Source: Dechloromonas sp. (GTDB lineage Bacteria; Pseudomonadota; Gammaproteobacteria; Burkholderiales; Rhodocyclaceae). Taken from it: a stretch of DNA of 12,129 nt. Each line of letters starts with the position of its first letter. The first letter of the stretch is position 1. The DNA is taken from contig JAFLDQ010000101.1 in NCBI GenBank assembly GCA_017302355.1, positions 1 to 12,129 of the forward strand, given 5' to 3'. Both the position numbers and the translations under genes were made by a program. Shown in pieces: positions 7,422 through 12,129 of the stretch. Under the pieces are notes generated by a model, which saw only the letters and a list, made by a program, of their open reading frames with translations, was not told where the DNA came from and made no database searches.

Positions 7422-8609
7422 ATGCGGGAAAAGGCTTTTGTCGCCGGCGTCGGGATGGCGCCCTTTTGCAAGCCGGGCGCCAGCGACCCCTACGACGTGA
7501 TGGCCGCGACGGCCGTGCGCAAGGCGCTCGACAATGCCGGACTGGGCTACGACGCGGTCGAGCAGGCGATCGCCGGCTATGTCTACGGCGACTCGACCTC
7601 GGGACAGCGCGCGCTTTACCTGGTCGGGATGACCGGCGTCCCGATCGTCAATGTCAACAACAACTGCTCGACCGGATCGACGGCGCTCTTCCTGGCGCGG
7701 CAACTGGTCGAGTCGGGTGCGGTCGACTGCGTTCTCGCCCTCGGTTTCGAACAGATGCAGCCGGGCGCGCTGTCCGGGCAGTGGAGCGACCGGCCATCGC
7801 CGTTCTCGCGCTTCGACGAACTGTGCGACGAGATCGCGCCCTACGACGCGCCCATCGCGCTGCGCTATTTCGGCGGCGCCGGCAAGGAGTACATGGAGCG
7901 CTATGGCGTCAAGCCGGACCTCTTCGCCAGGGTGCGGGCCAAGGCGAGCCGCCATGCCGCGCACAACCCCATGGCGCTGTTCCGCAAGGTGGTCAGCGAG
8001 GAAGAAGTCATGGCGGCGCCGATGGTCTTTCCCGAAGCCGGCATGACGCGGTTGATGGCGTGTCCGCCGACCTGCGGCGCGGCGGCGGCGATTCTTGTGT
8101 CGCGGCGCTGCGCCGAGCGGATGAACCTCGACCGCCGGGTTTTCATCGCCGCCCAGGCAATGACCACCGATCGTCCGGGAACCTTCGACAAGCGCAGCAT
8201 GATGGCGCTGGTCGGCGACGACATGACCCGCGAGGCGGCCGCGCAGGTCTATGAGCAGGCCGGGATCGGTCCCGACGATGTCGATGTCGTCGAACTGCAC
8301 GACTGCTTCGCGCACAACGAGGTGCTCATCTACGAGGGACTGGGCCTGTGTCCGGACGGCGGCGCCGAGAAGTTCGTCGCCGCTGGCGACAACACCTACG
8401 GTGGCCGCATCGTGACCAATCCATCGGGCGGTCTGCTGTCCAAGGGACACCCGCTGGGGGCGACCGGCCTCGCCCAGTGCGCCGAACTGGTCGAACAGTT
8501 GCGCGGTGAAGCGGGCGAGCGTCAGGTCGCCGGCGCGCGCCTCGGCCTGCAGCACAACCTCGGGCTGGGCGGCGCCTGCGTCGTCACGCTGTATCAGCGC
8601 GCCGGCTGA
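7422..8609 (+). CDS. SCP-2/lipid-transfer-type thiolase (3-ketoacyl-CoA thiolase)
   Basis: This 395-residue thiolase-fold protein belongs to the SCP-x/lipid-transfer group rather than the FadA group. The nucleophile is Cys82 in NNNCSTGSTAL. The C-terminal half has HDCF (293-296), the motif that marks SCP-2 thiolases, then GHPLGATG (342-349) and the closing GLGGAC (381-386). The catalytic set is intact, so I favour thiolytic cleavage of a 3-ketoacyl-CoA. The related steroid side-chain retro-aldolases of the Ltp2 type differ at these active-site positions and work with a DUF35 partner, which is absent here. There is no C-terminal SCP-2 lipid-binding domain. ATG at 7422 has GGAGGAG 7 bases upstream. 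It is the first gene of the rightward operon, followed after 12 bases by the MaoC pair. It would release acetyl- or propionyl-CoA in the last step of the cycle. Confidence 0.92.
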   Translation: MREKAFVAGVGMAPFCKPGASDPYDVMAATAVRKALDNAGLGYDAVEQAIAGYVYGDSTSGQRALYLVGMTGVPIVNVNNNCSTGSTALFLARQLVESGAVDCVLALGFEQMQPGALSGQWSDRPSPFSRFDELCDEIAPYDAPIALRYFGGAGKEYMERYGVKPDLFARVRAKASRHAAHNPMALFRKVVSEEEVMAAPMVFPEAGMTRLMACPPTCGAAAAILVSRRCAERMNLDRRVFIAAQAMTTDRPGTFDKRSMMALVGDDMTREAAAQVYEQAGIGPDDVDVVELHDCFAHNEVLIYEGLGLCPDGGAEKFVAAGDNTYGGRIVTNPSGGLLSKGHPLGATGLAQCAELVEQLRGEAGERQVAGARLGLQHNLGLGGACVVTLYQRAG

Positions 8610-8621
8610 GCGGGAGGGGCG

Positions 8622-9065
8622 ATGATCGACAGAAGTCATCTCGGCCTCCAGTTACCGGTCGTCCACTGGCCGGTGGAGAAGGGCCGGCTGCTTGCCTTTG
8701 CCCGGGCGATCGGCGAAACGCGGCCGGAATACATCGACGAGGCGGCGGCGCTGGCCGCCGGCCATCCGTCGCTGCTGGCGCCGCCGACGCTGTACTTCGG
8801 GGCCGAACTCGATGCCGGGACGGTCCAGGCGCTGATGGAGACGCTGGGCGTGCCGGTCGACCGCGTGCTGCACGGTGAACAGAGCTTTACCTATGAGCGG
8901 CCGGTCCATGCCGGCGACGTGCTGACGCTGCGCTCGATCATCGCCGACATCAGTGAAAGGAAGGGCGGCAGGATGGAGTTCGTCACCAAGGTGACCAGGG
9001 TGACCAACCAGCGCGGCGAGGCCGTGGGCGAAATGCGCTCGGTCATCGTCGTCATGAACGGGTGA
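8622..9065 (+). CDS. MaoC-like hot-dog protein lacking catalytic residues (hydratase partner subunit)
   Basis: This 147-residue single hot-dog protein is of the MaoC N-terminal-type dehydratase family (FAS1-like), recognisable by HGEQSFTYERPVHAGDVL at 84-101. Residues 26-39 (FARAIGETRPEYID) line up with FAGASGDLNPIHID of the next gene, but Glu32 and Tyr37 replace the catalytic Asp and His. It is therefore probably the non-catalytic half of a heteromeric enoyl-CoA hydratase, comparable with HadA of HadAB or the MaoC part of ChsH2 with ChsH1. It would shape the pocket for a bulky acyl tail. GGGAGGGG lies just upstream of the ATG. Its TGA overlaps the GTG start of the next gene by 4 bases (GTGA), which favours coupled translation and equal amounts of the two chains. 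Confidence 0.88.
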   Translation: MIDRSHLGLQLPVVHWPVEKGRLLAFARAIGETRPEYIDEAAALAAGHPSLLAPPTLYFGAELDAGTVQALMETLGVPVDRVLHGEQSFTYERPVHAGDVLTLRSIIADISERKGGRMEFVTKVTRVTNQRGEAVGEMRSVIVVMNG

Positions 9066-9496
9066 GCGCCGTGGCCAGCGAACCGGAAAACAGCGCGCCG
9101 GCGAGGGTCGGCGACAGATTGCCGGAAATGGTTCTGCCGGCGGTCGACCGCGCCCTGCTGTGCCGCTTCGCCGGAGCTTCGGGCGATCTCAATCCGATCC
9201 ACATCGACATCGACTTTGCGCGGCGCGCCGGCATGCCCGATGTCTTCGCCCACGGCATGCTCGGCATGGCCTGGCTGGGGCGCCTGCTGACGGAATGGCG
9301 GCCGCAGTCCAGCCTGCGCTCGTTCAGCGTGCGCTTCATGGCGCTCACCCATCTCGGCAACCAGCCGGTCCTGCGCGGTCAGGTCGTCGAACTGCTGGAG
9401 GAGGACGGCCGGCCGCTGGCGCGTGTCGCGGTGGAAATGCTCGACCAGCACGGACAACTGAAGATACAGGGCGAGGCGCTCGTCGCGCTCGACTGA
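9062..9496 (+). CDS. MaoC-type (R)-specific enoyl-CoA hydratase, catalytic subunit
   Basis: This 144-residue MaoC hot-dog protein has the hydratase-2 motif: Asp42 and His47 in GDLNPIHID, followed by FAHGMLGMAW (62-71). It should add water to a trans-2-enoyl-CoA to give the (3R)-hydroxyacyl-CoA. The start is GTG at 9062, overlapping the stop of the preceding gene. The frame has a second GTG three codons in, and no strong Shine-Dalgarno site, as expected for translational coupling. With the preceding non-catalytic subunit it probably forms a heterodimer or heterotetramer. The product has the stereochemistry used by the SDR encoded next. Confidence 0.9.
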   Translation: MSAVASEPENSAPARVGDRLPEMVLPAVDRALLCRFAGASGDLNPIHIDIDFARRAGMPDVFAHGMLGMAWLGRLLTEWRPQSSLRSFSVRFMALTHLGNQPVLRGQVVELLEEDGRPLARVAVEMLDQHGQLKIQGEALVALD

Positions 9497-9524
9497 AGCG
9501 AATTCAACGAAGACGGAGATCAAA

Positions 9525-10352
9525 ATGGGAAAACTCGAAGGGAAAGTGGCCATCGTCAGCGGTTCGGGTCGCGGCATCGGCCGGGCGGTGGCCTTGAAGC
9601 TGGCAGCCGAGGGCGCGCGCGTGGTCGTCAATGACCTCGACGCGGCGCCAGCCGGGGAGACGGTGGCCGAGATCGCCGCCGCCGGTGGGCAGGCGGTGGC
9701 CTGCGCCGGCAGCGTCACCGCGCCGGATTTCGCCGAGCGCTTCGTGCAGACGGCGATCACCGGGTTCGGCGGCCTCGACATCATCGTCAATAACGCGGGC
9801 TACACGTGGGACAACGTCGTCCAGAAGATGACCGACGAACAGTGGTACGCGATGATCGACGTCCATCTGACGGCGCCGTTCCGCATCCTGCGCGCGGCCG
9901 CCGATTTCCTGCGCAATGCCGCCAGGAGGGAAAGCGAGGCCGGCGAGGAGAAGTTCCGCAAGGTGGTCAATGTCTCGTCGATCGCCGGGGTCGGCGGCAA
10001 CGCCGGCCAGGTCAATTACGCGGCGGCCAAGGCCGGCGTCATTGGCATGACGCGGACGCTGGCCAAGGAGTGGGGGCGTTACCGGGTCAACGTCAATTGC
10101 GTCGCCTTCGGCCTGATCAATACGCGCCTGACCAGCGCCCCGGCCGACGGCGGCGCGACGCTCGACATCGAGGGCAGACAGATCAAGGCCGGCGTCAATC
10201 CCGAACTCCTCAGGCAGATGGAAGCGCTGGTGCCGCTCGGTCGCGGCGGCACGCCGGAAGAGGCCGCCGGCGCCATCGCCTTGCTCTGCTATCCCGAATC
10301 CAACTACATCTCCGGCGAACTGCTGGTCTGCGGCGGCGGCTTCCGCATCTGA
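9525..10352 (+). CDS. SDR-family (3R)-hydroxyacyl-CoA dehydrogenase, MFE-2-like
   Basis: This 275-residue classical SDR has the nucleotide motif GSGRGIG (13-19), NNAG (89-92) and the catalytic set Ser152, Tyr165, Lys169. Asp37 in VVVNDLD, at the end of the second strand, favours NAD over NADP. The tetrad Asn of FabG is replaced by His114 (DVHLTAPF). A VHL segment and VVVNDLG are also features of the dehydrogenase domain of peroxisomal multifunctional enzyme 2, so I read this as an oxidising (3R)-hydroxyacyl-CoA dehydrogenase rather than a biosynthetic FabG. A charged insert of about 12 residues (131-146) precedes the VVNVSS strand. GGAG lies 8 bases before the ATG; the gap to the preceding gene is 28 bases. 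It would make the 3-ketoacyl-CoA for the thiolase. A ketoacyl reductase annotation is the alternative. Confidence 0.9.
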   Translation: MGKLEGKVAIVSGSGRGIGRAVALKLAAEGARVVVNDLDAAPAGETVAEIAAAGGQAVACAGSVTAPDFAERFVQTAITGFGGLDIIVNNAGYTWDNVVQKMTDEQWYAMIDVHLTAPFRILRAAADFLRNAARRESEAGEEKFRKVVNVSSIAGVGGNAGQVNYAAAKAGVIGMTRTLAKEWGRYRVNVNCVAFGLINTRLTSAPADGGATLDIEGRQIKAGVNPELLRQMEALVPLGRGGTPEEAAGAIALLCYPESNYISGELLVCGGGFRI

Positions 10353-10364
10353 CCGGGAAAGACG

Positions 10365-11510
10365 ATGACGATACCGCGCACCATTTTCGGCGAAGAACAC
10401 CGGCTGTTCGCCGAATCGCTCGACCGCTTCATCGAGGTCGAAGTCGCCCCGCATTACGAGCGCTACGAGGAACAGGGCTACATCGACCGCGAAGTGTGGC
10501 TGAAGGCCGGCGAATCCGGCTACCTGTGCACCTCGATGCCCGAGGAGTACGGCGGCGCCGGCGCCGATAAGCTCTACAGCGTCGTGCTCTTCGAACAGCC
10601 GGCGCGGCGGGCGGTGCAGAACCTGCTCGGCATGCTGCTGCATTCGGAGATCGTCGCGCCCTACCTGCTGCATTACGGCAGCGAGTTCCTCAAGCGCAAA
10701 TACCTGCCGGGGATGGCGACCGGCGAGCTGATCGGCGCGATTGCCATGACCGAGCCGGCGGCCGGATCGGACCTCCAGGGCATCCGCGCGACGGCGGTGC
10801 GCGACGGCGACCATTACCTCCTGAACGGTTCCAAGGCCTTCATTACCAACGGTTTCCATTGCGATCTGGTGATCGTCGTCGCCAAGACCGACCCGGGCAA
10901 GGGGGCCAAGGGAACCAGCCTGTTCGTCGTCGACACGACGATGGCCGGTTTCTCGAAGGGCAGGCGCCTGAAGAAGATCGGCATGAAGGCGCAGGATACC
11001 GGCGAGCTGTTTTTCGATAATGTGCGTGTTCCGGTCGACCACCTGCTGGGCCAGGAAAACCGCGGCTTCGCCTACCTGATGAGCGAGCTTCCCTGGGAAC
11101 GCCTGCAGATCGCGATCACCGCCGTTGCCCAGATGGAGGCGGCGATCGACTGGACCTCGTTGTACTGCCGCGAGCGCCGGGCCTTCGGCAAGGAGATCAT
11201 GCAGTTCCAGAATACCCGGTTCACACTGGCCGAGGCGATGACCGAGGTGCAGATCGCGCGGGTCTTCATCGACCGCTGCATCGAGCTGCACATCCGTGGC
11301 GAACTCGACGCGACCGCGGCGTCGATGGCCAAGTACTGGTGCACCGACCTGCAGTGCAAGGTGCTCGACGCCTGCCTGCAGTTGCATGGCGGCTACGGCT
11401 ACATGTGGGAATACCCGATCGCCAGGGCCTGGGCCGATTCGCGCGTGGCCCGGATCTACGGCGGCTCGAACGAGATCATGAAGGAACTGATCGCGCGCCA
11501 GTTGCCGTGA
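10365..11510 (+). CDS. Acyl-CoA dehydrogenase (isovaleryl/long-chain type)
   Basis: This 381-residue FAD-dependent acyl-CoA dehydrogenase has both family signatures: MTEPAAGSD (128-136) and QLHGGYGYMWEYPIARAWAD (339-358). At the position where medium- and short-chain enzymes carry the catalytic Glu near the C-terminus, it has Gly-Gly (IYGGSNEIM, 364-372). The likely base is Glu245 in PWERL, matching the helix-G Glu of isovaleryl- and long-chain acyl-CoA dehydrogenases. This placement is often linked to branched or bulky acyl groups. It would introduce the 2,3 double bond for the MaoC pair. The ATG follows GGGAAAG; the gap to the SDR is 12 bases. The gene closes the beta-oxidation operon. No electron-transfer flavoprotein gene is in the window. 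Confidence 0.95.
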   Translation: MTIPRTIFGEEHRLFAESLDRFIEVEVAPHYERYEEQGYIDREVWLKAGESGYLCTSMPEEYGGAGADKLYSVVLFEQPARRAVQNLLGMLLHSEIVAPYLLHYGSEFLKRKYLPGMATGELIGAIAMTEPAAGSDLQGIRATAVRDGDHYLLNGSKAFITNGFHCDLVIVVAKTDPGKGAKGTSLFVVDTTMAGFSKGRRLKKIGMKAQDTGELFFDNVRVPVDHLLGQENRGFAYLMSELPWERLQIAITAVAQMEAAIDWTSLYCRERRAFGKEIMQFQNTRFTLAEAMTEVQIARVFIDRCIELHIRGELDATAASMAKYWCTDLQCKVLDACLQLHGGYGYMWEYPIARAWADSRVARIYGGSNEIMKELIARQLP

Positions 11511-11511
11511 T

Positions 11512-11539
11512 TTGAGCCGCCGCCGGTTTCGGGCAGAAT
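11512..11539 (+). promoter_or_regulatory. Candidate promoter for a leaderless or near-leaderless mRNA
   Basis: TTGAGC (11512-11517) and CAGAAT (11534-11539) are spaced 16 bases, each with four of six consensus matches. The -10-like box ends 6 bases before the ATG at 11546, which would put the transcription start on or next to the A of the start codon. No Shine-Dalgarno sequence precedes that ATG, which fits a leaderless message. The pattern is short and could be chance. Confidence 0.35.
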
Positions 11540-11545
11540 CCCGCC

Positions 11546-12129
11546 ATGTCCGCCTACGGCCTGTTTCCCGCCGATCAGTTCGTTACCACCATTGGCAGTC
11601 GCGCCGATTGCGGCGCGTTGCCGCAGGCGTTGTGGTATTTCCGCAATGAAATCATCGCCGTGCCGCGGCAGGGGACGCCGGTCGCCGGCTTTGCCGCGGC
11701 TCTGCCGGTGTGGGATGACGTCGCGCGCTGGGCCAGGACGACGCCGATCGACGCAGTGCCGGTGCTTCCCCCCCTGGTCTGGCTGGGAGCGCAGGATACC
11801 CTGACGGGAGCGCAACTCGCCGGCGATGGCCGGACGATCCGCAGCGCTGACGGCGAGTTGGCGTTGCAGCTGGCGCCGCGGCTGCCGCTGAATGGCGCCT
11901 GGTTCGACGCGAACAGCCTTGCCTTCTTCCGCGGTCGACCGCTGAAAATGCGCGGAAATCGGCAGGGCGAAGCCTTCGTTGCGCGGACCTTCTGGCCGCA
12001 AGATTTCCGTCTGCCGGAAGCGCCGCCAAGTGTCGCGCTGGCCGCTGATCCGGCAGCCCTGCGCGCCTGGCTGCGGGCGCAGCCGCAGGGCGGGGCCCGC
12101 GGCCCGTTTGCCGTCGAGCCGGGCTGGCG
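11546..12129 (+). CDS. Unrecognised protein, N-terminal part (runs off the window)
   Basis: An open frame of 194 codons runs from ATG at 11546 to the window edge without a stop, with high GC at third positions as in its neighbours. It starts MSAYGLFPADQFVTTIGSRA. It has no signal peptide or membrane segment in the visible part, and is rich in Trp, Pro and Ala, with a proline-rich stretch (PVLPPLVWLGAQ) about a third of the way in. I do not recognise the family. ATG 11546 is the first possible start: a TGA at 11513 closes the frame upstream and no start codon lies between. It follows the acyl-CoA dehydrogenase stop by 35 bases on the same strand, so it may be read through from the operon as well as from its own promoter. 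Its C-terminal part is not visible. Confidence 0.75.
   Translation, partial: MSAYGLFPADQFVTTIGSRADCGALPQALWYFRNEIIAVPRQGTPVAGFAAALPVWDDVARWARTTPIDAVPVLPPLVWLGAQDTLTGAQLAGDGRTIRSADGELALQLAPRLPLNGAWFDANSLAFFRGRPLKMRGNRQGEAFVARTFWPQDFRLPEAPPSVALAADPAALRAWLRAQPQGGARGPFAVEPGW

Noticed and set aside
7353..8639. Minus-strand open frame of about 428 codons opposite the thiolase gene
   Set aside because: It is a shadow frame; the thiolase on the other strand has all its catalytic motifs and a good ribosome site.
9504..11387. Minus-strand open frame of about 627 codons opposite the SDR and acyl-CoA dehydrogenase genes
   Set aside because: It is antisense to two enzymes with intact catalytic motifs, and its translation is rich in Arg, His, Asp and Gly without domain features.

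Overview
The window is high-GC, tightly packed bacterial DNA with strong G/C bias at third codon positions. It has short intergenic gaps, GTG starts and clear Shine-Dalgarno sites. The gene families and their combination (DUF1302, DUF1329, YCF48-like, RND/MMPL, SCP-2-like thiolase, MaoC pair) are typical of a Gram-negative proteobacterium. A betaproteobacterium of the Rhodocyclales type is my best guess from gene content and codon bias, but no phylogenetic marker is present to prove it. I see no mobile element, tRNA, rRNA or CRISPR array.

The layout is two divergent operons around a 285-base control region (7137-7421). The leftward operon encodes a set of envelope proteins that together span the cell envelope: a DUF1302 outer-membrane beta-barrel (7136 to 5178), a periplasmic DUF1329 protein with a predicted LolA/LolB-like fold (5147 to 3795), an exported YCF48/BNR beta-propeller (3706 to 2735) and a 12-helix RND/MMPL inner-membrane transporter (2698 to 314). 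A near-perfect rho-independent terminator (3728-3760) lies inside this operon between the DUF1329 and YCF48 genes. A second strong hairpin terminator (258-298) closes the operon. A short tail of a rightward gene (2-58) ends convergently to it.

The rightward operon (7422-11510) encodes a complete acyl-CoA beta-oxidation set with (R)-stereochemistry: SCP-2-type thiolase, a MaoC pair in which only the second protein has the catalytic Asp/His, an NAD-type SDR resembling the hydroxyacyl-CoA dehydrogenase part of multifunctional enzyme 2, and an acyl-CoA dehydrogenase of the isovaleryl/long-chain type. After it comes an unrecognised gene (11546 to window end) whose promoter-like sequence sits so close to the start codon that a leaderless mRNA is plausible.

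My reading is that the window holds a catabolic island in which a four-protein trans-envelope system moves a hydrophobic carboxylic compound or its precursor (steroid or terpenoid side chain, branched fatty acid or similar). The adjacent cytoplasmic enzymes then shorten its acyl chain. The direction of transport and the substrate cannot be read from the sequence. No acyl-CoA ligase, ring-degrading enzyme or regulator lies inside the window.
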